Source: Nelumbo lutea (Eukaryota > Streptophyta > Magnoliopsida > Proteales > Nelumbonaceae). Taken from it: 64,000 nucleotides of DNA. Positions 46,851 to 58,449 of this stretch are shown here, piece by piece (position 1 is the first letter of the stretch; each line of letters opens with the position of its first letter). The DNA is taken from NCBI GenBank assembly GCA_022828595.1, contig JAKGHH010000008.1:6437728-6501727 (forward strand), in the 5' to 3' direction. The notes below the pieces were generated by a model. The model had not been told where the DNA came from, searched no databases, and was given only the letters and a program-made list of their open reading frames with translations. Made by a program: the position numbers and the translations under genes.

Positions 46851-47756
46851 ATTATTCGGTCCCGTTTTTAAGGGCATTTTCCTTTGTAACAATTATCTTC
46901 TTCGAAGATGACTCTCTCACTCTCTCTGATCTATATTGTCTCTCTTTTTCTATTTGTTAGGGTTTATTTATTATCGCCATCACTTATTCTGTCTTCTTTG
47001 ATAAATGCTAATCTGTTAGCGTAAGCACTGAGGAACTCTAAAGGACAACTTCAGTTTGCCAAGAAGGTATTAAACTTGATCTCTCTTGCTTTCTCCTTCA
47101 CACTCCTCTGTTTTTTTTTCCTCTAAATGAAAATTGTGCTAAATGTTAACAGCAACTTGTAGGCTTGTATTCCACACAGGTTTCAGATTTTCCTTCTTTC
47201 TAGATTTTGTGCTTTTTTACTCAAACGTCAAACTAATGATTCCATTTGAAAGACAGTTTGTTGCTTGCATAACAAGTCGTTGTGAACAAATGAATCCAAT
47301 TAAGTTGAAGACCTAAATGTATTTAAAATGTTTTGCCAGATTTCATCTACTACAGTGGTAGAGAGTGTGTTATTGAAGCAGCGAAGATATGCTAATTTGA
47401 GTGAGTAATGTTTTGGTCTGCAACCAGGCTGTTGCAAAAACCCCAGTCCGGATCTCCTATCACGATCACATATGGAAAACATTTCATCATCTACATAGTA
47501 TTATGAAAGGAGAAATGTTCCTAATTAACAGGAATAATGTATTGTGAGTAAGCATAGACAGAGTCCTTGTAGGCAGGAGATCCGGAGCAGGACAGTATTT
47601 ACACCTCCAGCATCATCTGTGGATGGCAGTTGGTGAATATTTTCAGTGATAATTTGATATTGGCTAAACCACCCCTTCAGTATTTCCATAAAATATTATG
47701 ACCGTTTAATGGATACAGATCTAAGTATAGGGATGCGACTTAGGAGCTCAACCCAC
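46851..47756. other. Unassigned DNA
   Basis: Contains TC-rich sequence near 46900-46960 and a possible 5' UTR-like stretch with GCCAAGAAG|GTATTA near 47067, but no coding region. Nothing else recognised. Confidence 0.35.
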
Positions 47757-48234
47757 ACCCAACTGCCACACTTATATTAGTTCAGATCTATTATTTACAT
47801 GAACACTAACCACATCAACGACGAGATACTATAGCCGTACATCGGGAACATCTCCCCCATGAATGACACAATAGAGGTCAGATCTGCTTCTCATAGAACG
47901 CATCTTATACTAATCCCACAGGCATACGTCCCACCATTATATCGGGAACATCTTTCCTTCATGGGAAATGTTCCCAATGCATGGAGGGATGTGCTTGTGA
48001 GGTCGGTGCAAGGTGCACTATGTGAGGAATATATCATATTCAAGTATAGGATATATTCTCAATGTATGTCAATGCTAATATACCATGGTATATTGTGGGT
48101 AGGTGTGGGTCAGTGGGTATATGCCCACATGCTGTGTGAGGAACAGATGTTCCTGATGTAGTATGTAGTCTATGGTGTATTGTGAATAGGTGTGGGTAGC
48201 AGATCTGAACTCATATAAATGTGGCAATTGGGTG
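47757..48234. mobile_element. MITE with long inverted ends
   Basis: The left end (CACCCAACTGCCACACTTAT, continuing TTCAGATCT) and reversed right end (CACCCAATTGCCACATTTAT, continuing TTCAGATCT) pair over about 40 bp. The interior has several GGGAACATCT / AGATGTTCC motifs that also occur in the 38508-38668 element. No coding capacity. Confidence 0.65.
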
Positions 48235-48267
48235 AATCTGGTGTGGATTTTGCTACAATTTGCCCAT

Positions 48268-48952
48268 TGTTGGATTTTGATCTCATAAGAGATTAAAATC
48301 TAATGGGTTTGATTGGTCAATTACATGAGAAATTACACCTACACATTTGATTTAAAAAATCAGTTTTTTCTCTTATAAAACCCAGTTTTGAACTTGTCCC
48401 ACATTGGAAAATTATAAGTTTTGTTTTCAGTATTTCAATAAGAGCTGATTTACACTCCTTAGAATTAGTAGAGGAGAGTATGGGGATTCGATACCGCACA
48501 ACGCGCGCGCGTGTGCGGCGCACTTTGCTCGCACCCGCGTGGCTTGCGATGGGCAGCCTTGGTTTTGGTGCGTTGCTGACCGTTGATCACCGTTGATGAG
48601 ATCAACGATCATGATTCGATCGAGTGTGATCAAGATGCACAATTCAAAGTTAACAGTCACTAACTGTTAACTACTTTTTAAACAGTCACAATGTTTGAAA
48701 TTGTGACTGTTCAAGGTGCCTTCTCCAAACCAGTACTTACATTTTCTTCATACATCTATACAAATTATTTAAGGAGCATGAATCAGACTCCAAAACACAC
48801 AATTTCGAAATTCACTCTCTTTTTCTCTCTCTCAATTCGGTCTGCTACAGTCTCACAGAATGTTTCTTTGGAGACTCTTCAACTTTGTTGGTTGCAGATT
48901 CTCGTCCAAGGCTCTGTTGTATCCTGGGAACGAATTTGCCTATAACCCAACA
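48268..48952 (+). repeat. 5' LTR of a Ty1/copia element
   Basis: It starts TGTTGGATTTTG and ends ATAACCCAACA, with TGTTGG/CCAACA inverted tips, 685 bp. A TATTTAAGG lies near 48768. The copia gag begins about 130 bp downstream. No good primer-binding site was recognised and no 3' LTR of this element is in the window. Confidence 0.65.
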
Positions 48953-49082
48953 ACAAACTCAGTAAAACTGAGTGAGGGCAAATAACGTTACAAAGACAGT
49001 GTCTTTAGACGCGCCTCAGAGCTTCTCCTCCAAAGTTATAGTGACCCTATATTCTCCAGCAATTTTAGAACGTTGTTCTGCA

Positions 49083-51514
49083 ATGGAAGCCGAAGCAAGC
49101 ATGACTTAGATCAAGATGATGAACCAAGATCTTGTTCGACTGAACCAGTTCGATGGATCAAATTTTAGCTGATGGCAAGACAAGATGATCTTCTTTCTGA
49201 CCACACTGAAGCTATACTATCTGTTGGACCCGAATTTGCAATCACTTCCTGAACCCACTAACAAAGACTCAGAGAAACTAAAGAAGGAAAGAGCAAAATG
49301 AGAAGATGACTCACTTCTGTGTCGAGGACACATATTGAATGCTTTATTAGACCGGCTCTACAACTTCTACAAGAAACTTACATCTCCAAAAGAAATATGG
49401 AAGGCCCCGGAATTCAAATACAAAGTGCAAGAAGCAAGTACGAATAAGTATCTTATTGCAGAATACTTTGACTTCACCATGAACGACCATAAACCCATAT
49501 TGGAGCAAATTCATTAACTACAAGTGATAGTCAACAAAATTCGATCCCTTAACATCATCCTTCTTGAATCTTTCCAAGTGGGAGTAATCATTGCCAAACT
49601 TCCACCCTCTTGGAAGGATTACAAGAAGAAGATTCTGCACAAGGCTGAATAACTTACCTTGGAGCAAATTCAGCAACACCTTTGTATTGAAGAAGAGTCT
49701 CGGTTTAGATACAGTAGGGATAAGACCATGGCCGGTATGCTGAACTCTAAGGTCAATTTTGTGGAAAACGGATCGAAAAAGACTAACCCTGAATTACAAG
49801 TAAAGAAGAAGGACGGGAACTTCAAGAAGAGCAACACTAAGAAAGGATCATGCTATGCTTGTGGAAATAAGGGGCATTATGCTCGAGCCTGCCAACATCG
49901 GAAAGGCGGAACCAAGTCTGCAAGCATGGTAGAAGACAATCTCATGGCCATGATTACTGAAGTCAACATGGCATAATCGTCTTCTGGATTGTGGTTTGAT
50001 TCAGGCGCCACAGTCCATGTTTGTAAAAACAAGTCTTTGTTCAAGACATATGAAGAAGTGACTGATGGCCAGGAGGTACTGATGGGAAACCAAACATGTG
50101 CCAAAGTTACTAGAAGAGGCAGCATAGAGTTGAACTTCACCTCTGGAAAGACACTGACTCTCCTGAATGTTCTCCATGTTCCTGACATTAGAAAGAACTT
50201 GGTCTCAATAAATCTTGTTTGTAAAAGGGGATTCAAAGTTGTCTTTGAATCCGACAAACTAATCCTATCCAAGAATGGGATGTTTGTTGGAAAGGGATAT
50301 TGTTGTAATGGTATATTCAAATTAAGTATTAATGAAGGAAAATTTTATGCTTATATTGTTGATTCTTTCTCTTTATGGCATGATAAATTAGCACACTTGA
50401 ATTTTAAATCCATAAAGAACATGAACAAACTTGGTATAATTGCTTACAGTAATGAATCAATTGAAAAATGTGAAATATGTGTAAAATTTAAAATGGCTAA
50501 GAACTAATCCATTTTGACATCTGTGAACTCAATGGTGTATTAATTAGAGGAGGTAAGAGATACTTCATAACATTTATAAATGACTTTTCTAGGTACACCT
50601 ATGTCTACCTTATGAGAACTAAGGATGAAGCCTTTGACATATTTAAACTATATAAGACTGAAGTTGAAAATCGACTAGAAAAAAAAATTATAATCCTTAG
50701 AAGTGATAGGGATGCTGAATACTTTAAAAATGAGTTTAATTCTTTCTGTGAAGAATTTAGAATAATACATCAGTGTTCTGCTCCCTATACCCCTCAACAG
50801 AATGGTTTGGCTGAAAGGAAAAATAAAACACTTATAGAAATGATAAACTGCATGTTGTTAAAAGTTAATGCACCCTTAAACCAGTGGGGGAAGCACTCCT
50901 AACAGCCTGTCATTTACATAACATAATTGTTTCTAGAGTTAATAACAAATGCACATATGAATTATGGATAGGAAGAAAGCCTAATTTAACATATCTAAAA
51001 GTGTGGGAGTGCTTAGCATATTATAGAGTTCTAGATCCTAAAAGAACCAAATTAGGACTCAGAGCTAAGAAAAGCATGTTTGTTGGATATGCAGAACATA
51101 ACAAGGCTTATAGGCTTCTAGACTTAGAGTCCAACATAATAATGGAAACTAGAGATGTCGAATTCTTTGAAAATAAACTGTGTTCTGAATCTACAGAAAA
51201 TGAATCCACAGAAAATGACAGAGAAACTCAGATCTCAATACCTATTAATAATAATGAGACTGAAAGAAGAAATGACACAACTATAACACCTACAATAGGA
51301 CTTAGAAGAAGTCAAAGACAAAGAATAGAGAAACACTTAGGTTCATATTTTATCTCTACTCAATCAATTATATTTTTGGTTGAGGTTGATAGAGAGAAGA
51401 TTTTAAATAAGATACCTATTGTCCTAAACATTGAAAATGATCAAAAAACCTATAGTGAGGCCATGACCTCTAGAGATGCTGCCTTTTGGAAGGAAGATAT
51501 AAATGATGAAATGG
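49083..51514 (+). pseudogene. Ty1/copia gag-pol, 3' truncated, many stops
   Basis: Fragments in order: Gag (from ATG 49083, LNQFDGSNFS and on, with several stops), CCHC knuckle CYACGNKGHYARAC near 49853-49894, protease WFDSGATVHVC at 49990, pre-integrase HDKLAHLNFKSI near 50382, integrase core (INDFSRYTYV, LRSDRDAEY, APYTPQQNGLAERKNKT at 50782-50830) and the integrase C-terminal part with KVWECLAY near 51000. An internal loss of about 50 bp occurs near 50507. The reading reaches the first residues before reverse transcriptase (AFWKEDINDEM) and stops at a junction with another element at 51513. Reverse transcriptase, RNase H and the 3' LTR are missing. The order integrase before polymerase is the copia arrangement. 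Confidence 0.88.
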
Positions 51515-51706
51515 AGCTACGAATTGAAATAAAGTATTCAGTTTTTCAGCCAAGAAAAGAGTGAGGAGAGTTCGGGTGGTCTCTTGGACAAATCATCCAT
51601 TCTGTTTCCGCAATAGGGTTTGCACGCAAGGGAAGGTGCAAGGGAAGGCAGGGCTTTTGCATCGTGGACCGACCCGTGATGGGATCCTATGCGCGGGACC
51701 ACAACA
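51513..51706 (+). repeat. Truncated 5' LTR of a non-autonomous element
   Basis: Nearly the same as 53335-53526, the end of the 3' LTR. Only the last 194 bp remain; everything upstream was lost at the junction with the copia element. It ends GGGACCACAACA. Confidence 0.85.
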
Positions 51707-51708
51707 AA

Positions 51709-51722
51709 TTGGTATTAGAGCC
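51709..51722 (+). other. Primer-binding site, initiator tRNA-Met type
   Basis: TTGGTATTAGAGCC, two bases after the LTR end; one base different from the plant tRNA-iMet complement TGGTATCAGAGC. Confidence 0.8.
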
Positions 51723-51738
51723 AAACGTCACGAGCGAT

Positions 51739-52717
51739 ATGGAGCCGCTATCAGTTAAGGTCAATGAACTGGAACATAGGCTAGCAGAAACCAGCATGGA
51801 GGTTCTTGAAGTCAGGGAAGACGTCCGAGAGATGTGACGCCTGCTAGAAGCACTCCTCTCCAACAAAGAAATGAGTTCGGACTGGGCAGAGGCATCCAAC
51901 GAACAACAGACCGTTGCCCCTACTGCCGCCGTTATTCCCAAGGATCAACACATGGAGGATGAAACTATAAAGTCTTCTCCTTTGGTCGGGGACAATGTCA
52001 CGAACATTATAATTGAACCTGCAGAATGCACTCCTTTAACGAAGACAGGTGGGCTTGGCGATGTTGTTGGGGCTTTACCAAAGGCCTTGGCTCGGAGTGG
52101 ACATAGAGTTAGGGTTGCAGCACCATAGTATGGTAACTATGCAGAAGGCCAAGAAACAGGAGTGCGCAATAGATGTAAGGTGGAGGGGCAGGATATAGAG
52201 GTAACTTTCTCTCAAGTTTATATTGATGGCATGGATTTTGTGCTCATAGACAGCCCTATGTTCCGCAATATGGAGAAAAATACATATGGGGGAGGCCGAG
52301 GGATATTTCAAAACGCATGGTTCACTTCTGTAAGGCTGCTCTTGAGGTTTTCTTCTATAAGTATACCCGGTGCGTTCCTATGATCCACAACAAAGCACAC
52401 CGGGGCAGCATATCGTGTAGTCACTGTAAGCCAGGAGGTGGGGAACACTTCAATGTCCTTGCGGCTGGACTGAGTGTAGCATATCGTGTAGTCATTGTAA
52501 GCCGTGGTTACGCCTAGGAGCTGGGAACTAAAGAAGGTGGTTGGGGTTTGCATCAAATAATCCAGCTTTATGCACTGAGATACGGGGCAGTCCCTGTTGT
52601 TCATACTGTTGGTGGACTGAGAAATAGTGTGCAGCCGTTAGATCCATTTGCAGAATCCCAAGCCATGTATCCGGAACACGAGCTTGAGGACAAGGTCGTA
52701 GTCCAAGAGGGGTGTAA
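51739..52717 (+). pseudogene. Chimeric gag::starch synthase fragment inside an LTR element
   Basis: ATG 51739 opens a Gag-like N terminus (MEPLSVKVNELEHRL, coiled-coil type) with one stop at 51835-51837. From about 51975 the same frame reads a granule-type starch synthase: [18 protein letters not shown] (the ADP-glucose-binding KTGGL motif), then past a stop at 52126-52128 YGNYAE, VEGQDIEVTFSQVYIDGMDF and MFRNMEKNTYGGG. After a frameshift at about 52300 come KRMVHFCKAALEV, YTRCVPMIHNKAHRG, GGEHFNVLAAGL, KEGGWGLHQII and LYALRYGAVPVVHTVGGL. Several inner blocks of the normal protein are missing and no intron is present. The last codons (ELEDKVVVQEG) look like the end of a gypsy pol and run into the polypurine tract (52705-52717). 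It is a dead copy of an mRNA-derived host fragment; SSII class is most likely. Confidence 0.82.
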
Positions 52718-53526
52718 TGTTATGGTCACACCATCCGGCAGCGCACTGTGGCGCAGTCATAGGCAGCAGCATGCACAGCAGGCCGCACAGCAGTAGGCAC
52801 CACCTAGGAGCGCTGCACAGTAGCACGCACTGCCAGGCAGCAGTGCGCACCGCACGACAGCACACATCGCGCACACACCCGGCATCGCACGACAGCGGCA
52901 CCATGAGGCGCGCGCACGCACTGCCAGGTAGCAGTGCGCACCGCACGCACTACAAGGCATCACGTACCGCGCACACGCCTGGCACTGCACGGTAGCGGCA
53001 CCATGAGGTGCGCGCACGCATTGCGCGACAGCAGCACTGTGCGCACGTACCACGTGGTAGCGGCACCATGAGTCGCACGCACGCACCTGACAGCAGTAGT
53101 AGAGCGGGGCCCACACGATAGCTCATAGGGGTGGGCCCATCCTTATCTGGACACATCAAGCCAACTCGTCGCCAGCTTACCTCATCCTTATCTTATCCCT
53201 TATCCCTTATCCCTTATCTTAATCTAATCTCATCTTTATCTTATCTTAAGTAAGAGTGAGTTACCATTAGGAGTTTGAGTTCAAGTTGGAGTTTGAGTTT
53301 AATTACGAACTTCCTTCTGTAATCTCCTATTTAAGGAGCTACAAATTGAAATAAAGCATTCAGTTTTAGCCAATAAAAGAGTGAGGAGAGTTCGGGTGGT
53401 CTCTTGGACAAATCACCCATTCAGTTTCTGCAATAGGGTCTACACGCAAGGGAAGGCGCAAGGGAAGGCAAGGCTTTTGCACCGTGGACCGACCCGTGAT
53501 GGGATCCTACGCGCGGGACCATAACA
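52718..53526 (+). repeat. 3' LTR of the starch-synthase-carrying element
   Basis: It starts TGTTATGGTC and ends GACCATAACA, a perfect 10-bp inverted tip. It follows a polypurine tract (AAGAGGGGTGTAA). Length 809 bp. Its U3 (about 52740-53105) is rich in CGCACGCACTGCCAGG-type imperfect tandem repeats; a TATTTAAGG lies at 53328-53336. The final 192 bp match the truncated 5' LTR. Confidence 0.85.
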
Positions 53527-55900
53527 GTCCGGTGGGTGATAGTGTGTGTATGCACAGTATTTTATTAGATTCTAGTCAATGGTATTCCTATAGAAAAAAA
53601 CTATTCCCAGAAAGAGGAATCAAGCAAGGGGGCCCTTTATCTCCTTACCTTTTTCTCTTGTGCTCTAGAGTTTTTTTTTTTGATAAACTTAAATGGGCTG
53701 GTCCAAAACTCCTTAATCTCAGGTATAAGATTAAATTCTCACTACCCCATCATTTCTCACCTATTTTTTGCATATGACAACTATATATTCACAAGAGCCT
53801 ACCTTCAGGAAGGAGCCCATGTGGTAGAAGTCATTCAAAGATATGAAAGGGCCTCTAGTCAACATGTGAATTTTACTAAGTCTGAAATCATTTTTAGTTC
53901 TAGAACCCACATCAAGTTCATGAGAATCATCACTAAGAGCCTTAAAGTCAAGTTAGTAAGGAGCCCCTCCAAATACCTTGGACTACCTACATGTTTTAGC
54001 AGAATCAAAGCAAATATCTTTTCTCAGCTGGTGGAGAGAGTTTAGAGCAAAATGAAAGCTTGGAATGAGAAGTACCTAAGCCAAGTAGGGATGGAGACTT
54101 TATTGAAATCCATTGTAGCAGCTATTTTAGCCTATGCTATGTCATGTTTCCTAATCCTCAAAAAATAAAATCTATGGAGAAATAAATAAACCCCAAAGAA
54201 CCTTCTAGTGGGGTAAAAATGAAAATAATAGAAGTAAAATCCATTGGGTGGATTGGAAAACAATTACAAGAAACAAACTAGATGGGGGTTTAGGCTTTAG
54301 GGATTCATGTTGTTTTAACCTTACTCTCCTAGCAAAGCTTGCATGGAGAATCGCTCTAGGTGAAAATAGCCTGTGGGCCCAAGTAATAAAAGGGAAATAC
54401 ATTAAAAATAAAAATTTCCTAAGGGATGGTGGTCTTCCCTCCTCTGGCTCCTGGGGATGGAAAAGCATCCTAACTGGAAGAAAGCTGATCCAAAAATGAG
54501 TTGTTTACTAGTTAACAAAGACAAAAACCTCCCAATTTAGGGAGACTGTTGGCTGCCTCAGGTAGAAGGTTTCAAGCTAATGGGCCCAAGCCCAGGGTCA
54601 GATTCTCCTACGATGGTAAGGGAACTAATTGACAGTAATAGCAGAGCACAGAATGAAGATTTAGTAAAGGACCTGGTGGGGGATTTCTATGCAATAAAAA
54701 TTCTAAAATTGAATTTGGCGAGAGGGGATTGGGAGGATGTGCTAGCTTGGACACCAGACTCGAAAGGAAGTTTTATAGTTAGGTCAGCCTACTATGTAGC
54801 AAAACAACTTAGCGAATTAAATAATACTGAGATTGGCCAGCCCTCCAACTATACCCTCTGGAAGTCTATATGGAAAATCCATGTTGAGCCCAAAGTCAAA
54901 ACTTTCCTATGGAAATATAGCAAAGATGCAATTCATGTTAGAACCTCCTTAGCAAAAAGACATGTAGTAAACAATGGTACATGTGAAATCTATGGTGCAA
55001 CAACATAAATTGTTTTCCATGCCCTTGGTCAATGTGAGCTAGCTAAGAAAACTTGGTTCGGCAGTGTTTTCAATGCTCGAATGGACACCTAAGCTACTGA
55101 TATAACTTTTAAAGATTGGCTCCAAAGCTGGCTTCAATCTTGTGCTTGAGTGAAGGAGGATGCCCCTTTTCTTATCCAAAATGCTGCCCATATATTGTAG
55201 TTCCTATGGAAAGCAAGAAACTTTTTTCTTTTTGACATCACTAACAGCTCTCCGAATTTGGTTTTGATGAATGTACACAGGCAATTGCAGCTCATGATAG
55301 GGACTTCGAAGAATTACTTAGGAGGTACGAATGTATCTGAAATTGCAAATCTAGTTCTTTTTTGGCAACCTCCTCGGGCAGGACAAGTGAAAATTAATGT
55401 TGATGAGAGTTCAAGCATAACAACAAGGGGAGTTTTGGAGCTATGGTTAGAGATTCGAATGGTTTTGTTTTGGCAGCATGTTTTGGTCCTATTATTGTAG
55501 CTTCAGCTCTCCAAGCAGAGGCCATAGCTATGAGAAAAGGTTTGGATCTGGTTATACTCTCAGGTTTCTCCAACTATGTGGTGGAATCCGATCGTAAAGA
55601 ACTTCTCTCAGATGTCAATAAAAAAAATCTCCCCATCCCAGCAGAGATCTCTTCTCTCCTAGAAGACATTGATAGTGCAATGGGCTTTTTGGCTGTTTCC
55701 TTTTCCTTAGTTAGCAGAAATGGTAATGGGCTGGCCCATACCTTAGCGTAGAGAGGTGTGTAGGATCGAGGTATATTTTTGTTTGATTGCCCAGAGTGGT
55801 TCACAAATTTAGCTGAAACTGATTCTACATATTACATGTTTGTTACAGACTATGGTCTTATTTGTTTGAAATGAAGTATTCCTTTTCCTACTAAAAAAAA
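53527..55900 (+). pseudogene. L1-type LINE remnant (reverse transcriptase and RNase H)
   Basis: Broken frames in order: ERGIKQGGPLSPYLFLLCS at 53617-53670 (reverse transcriptase motif), FAYDNYIFTRA near 53767 where active copies have an FADD-type catalytic site, SKYLGLPTCF near 53970, MKAWNEKYLS and on, zinc-binding-type WKSIWKIHVEPKVKTFLWK near 54860, and the RNase H part at 55370-55750 (KINVDES, ALQAEAIAMRKGL, VESDRKEL, SRNGNGLAHTLA). It ends in an A-rich tail at about 55890. The 5' part including the endonuclease is absent. Stops and frameshifts are frequent. Confidence 0.88.
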
Positions 55901-55963
55901 TTGGTAAGATCAGATTTCATTTTAAAAAATTGGTCCTCACACCCTCCTTACAACACTTGTAGT

Positions 55964-56384
55964 TAGGGGTGAGCAAAAATACCAAACCGAAGCAACAAGA
56001 TCAAACCAAAAGATCTGGTTAAACAAACTGGTTGGTTTAGTTTCAGTTCGAAACTTTTAAAAATCAAAGGTATCAATTCAATTTCGATTAATCAATATAG
56101 AAAATTGACATTAATCGAACCAACTGATATAAATATATTTCTATATATTATATGTATATTATTTTTATTTAAAATATAATATCTTATATACATTTTTAGT
56201 TTTTTATTATATATTTATATATTTATTTATAATATATACTATAAATATAAAAAACCAACTAATCAAACCAGTGGTTAATCGATCGACTTCAATTCGATTT
56301 TAATCATTGATTCTTTAAAAACCGGCAATATTAATTCGGTTTAAAAAATAGGCCGATGATTCGGTTAAACTTTGAGCACCCCTA
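55964..56384. mobile_element. hAT-like MITE
   Basis: The left end is TAGGGGTGAGCAAAAATACC and the reversed right end is TAGGGGTGCTCAAAGTTTAAC. Subterminal CGGTTTGGTT-like motifs; AT-rich centre; no coding capacity. No clear target duplication. Confidence 0.6.
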
Positions 56385-57731
56385 CTTCACATTTATATAT
56401 CTCATTGATAGTAAGATGCTTCCAATGCATGGATGAAAGCATCTTATGAGCACACCGTCCATTGTGAGGACGGTGTATGGACTAAATTTGTAAGGACTAA
56501 ATCCAATTCCTGGTTAATCAGCCTCTTATTTCTGTTCAGTCTTGCTAATTACAGGAAAAAAAAAAAGTGTAGGAGATCCGGATCCGTGGGAAGCCCGGTT
56601 CGGGTCGCTCAATGGTCAATACATCCAAATCCAACACTTTTGTACGGATTGAATTCCAATCGCATTCTTTACTTTTCTATCACGAAGGAAATCGAAATGG
56701 ACAAATAGCCCTAAGTTTTACTGTTAGCTGACCAAATTAACCCTTTCAGAAATAAAACTGCGATGATAAAAACTTTCTCGTTCCTCTAAAGACTAATCTT
56801 TACACTCCGACGATCAAAAGTAGTGCGGCTCGAGAGGCCATAGCTTCTCGTATCTGCATCTCCCAACGAGGCAACGACTAATCTTTAATATATACAACAA
56901 TCAACGGAAGAAACAAAGGGAAAACAAAGGGTATCGCTCCCAACTCTATCAGATTTGAAATGCATTACCTAGTATTCTTCTGATATTTTCACCTAGGAGA
57001 TTCATTACTCTTCTCTGAAATCTAGGGTTCTTTTCAATGTTCATCTGTTATTATGTTTAATCTCATGGGATTTGGATGTGCGTTTATTTGTCTAAGTTTA
57101 GTTTTCTAGCTGATGTTAAATGGAATGGCTGTTTCGTTTTTGTTTTCTTATTCAACTATTCTCTTGGATGTAATTTTTGCTTGGTTTGCATTTCTTCAAT
57201 GTTTATGCTACATGGCCGGATCTGGTTTTGGTAATTGCATATGAGTGCTTGTTATTGAGGTCCTGAATCTCAAGAAAATAGAATCGATATTCTGTTGCTA
57301 GGGTTTGCTTAGTTTTTCATTCATTTTTGTGTACTATATCCTGTGATCTGTGAATTCAATTTTTGCTTGGTATCTCAAAATTGAGGCATTCATTTGTTGC
57401 ATTGATTTGCCGTTCATTAACTGAAGAGTATTTTTATCTTGTAGAGGGGCATTTTGTACAAAATCGGAAGCTAAATTGATCAGATAATTCTAACTACTAA
57501 CAAAATGTTGAAGTCAATATTGTTAGTTAAACGAGCAAAATATTTAACAAGATAAGTAATGAAGAGGATGTTTATGGCTTCTTTCTGGAATGGTATCCTA
57601 TGTTATGATATCTGACTTGTAGAAATTGAAATACCTAAAATGCCTTTTTCTTTTCATTGTCTCAGCTTGCTAATTGATATATTGATAAATCGGTATACTT
57701 ATTTGATTAAATGGCTTGATTTTTTAAGTTC
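56385..57731 (+). other. Upstream region and probable 5' UTR intron of the ATP synthase subunit g gene
   Basis: About 56780-56950 has the look of a 5' UTR (GAAGAAACAAAGGGAAAACAAAG). The T-rich stretch ending TTTTTTAAG at 57728, three bases before the ATG, fits an intron acceptor, so the 5' UTR is probably split; a donor near 56939 (AAAG|GTATCG) is one candidate. A small hairpin (ACACCGTCC...GGACGGTGT) lies at 56447-56471. Confidence 0.4.
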
Positions 57732-57913
57732 ATGGCATCAAAGTTACAACAGTTACAAACCAAGGCTGCTCAGGCATCACAGTTTGTTGCCAAGCATGGA
57801 TGTGCTTACTACAAGCAATTGATGGAACAGAACAAGCAGTATGTTGTGGAACCTCCTACTGTGGAGAAATGCAATCTCCTTGCAAAACAACTATTTTACA
57901 CTCGTCTTGCTAG
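57732..57913 (+). CDS. Mitochondrial ATP synthase subunit g, first coding exon (3' partial)
   Basis: ATG 57732 begins MASKLQQLQTKAAQASQ, then FVAKHGCAYYKQLMEQNKQY and PPTVEKCNLLAKQLFYTRLA: 60 codons plus AG. This matches the N-terminal half of plant mitochondrial ATP synthase subunit g (family length about 120 residues), a small membrane-associated subunit of the Fo sector that helps ATP synthase dimerise in the inner membrane. The donor is AG|GTTAGT at 57914; the split codon AG|N fits the Ser expected next in the family. The following exon (starting Ile-Pro-Gly-Arg-Tyr in relatives) was not found up to base 64000. The tract is open to 58154 but the downstream residues do not match the family, so that stretch is intron. 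Confidence 0.85.
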
Positions 57914-58449
57914 GTTAGTTTCTTTTATTGGTAATCTAGCTTCTTTCTCCATCCCTTTGATTGCTTGGTTGTATGTAATCATCTTAGACCAATTCTGTAG
58001 TAGGAGTATTCCTGTTTTCTTGCCTTCCTTTATCTCTTTCTTTCTTGCCATTAATGTCTTATGGCTTGAATACTGCAGCATTGATGTTGCAAGTTGGCAT
58101 ATGAAATGTAACAATACTTTTCTTGTTTTTTGTGTTGCTTCATTAATTCACTGATTCACTCTATACATGGTATAAGAATATTTTACCGCCCTAACTTTGT
58201 AGTTCCACAATGCCTTTCATGTTAACCATGAGCAGTCATGATCTCAGATATGGTTGCAGCTTCTTCATAACAACTTATATTATAAGATCATTTTATGGAT
58301 AATTTTATTCATCCGAATATAATTTGCATTTTATGTTCTTTGCCTAAGGCACTAGTTTGAAATTTCAACCTTTCTTGGTCTATTATGTTCTTTAAGTTCA
58401 TTTTTCTTTTCATCTAGTATACATCCATTATTCTGCATCCTAGGCAGAT

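Noticed and set aside
51975..52690. A functional starch synthase gene
   Set aside because: It lacks large inner blocks, has stops and a frameshift, and sits between the primer-binding site and polypurine tract of an LTR element.
52717..53159. His/Ala/Arg-rich frames on both strands
   Set aside because: They come from CGCACGCACTGCC-type repeats in the U3 of the 3' LTR.
57914..58154. Reading the ATP synthase subunit g frame on to 58154, or taking CTGCAG|C at 58078 as its second exon
   Set aside because: Residues after 57913 do not match the subunit g family, and the sequence after 58078 (IDVASWHMKC) does not match the expected second exon.
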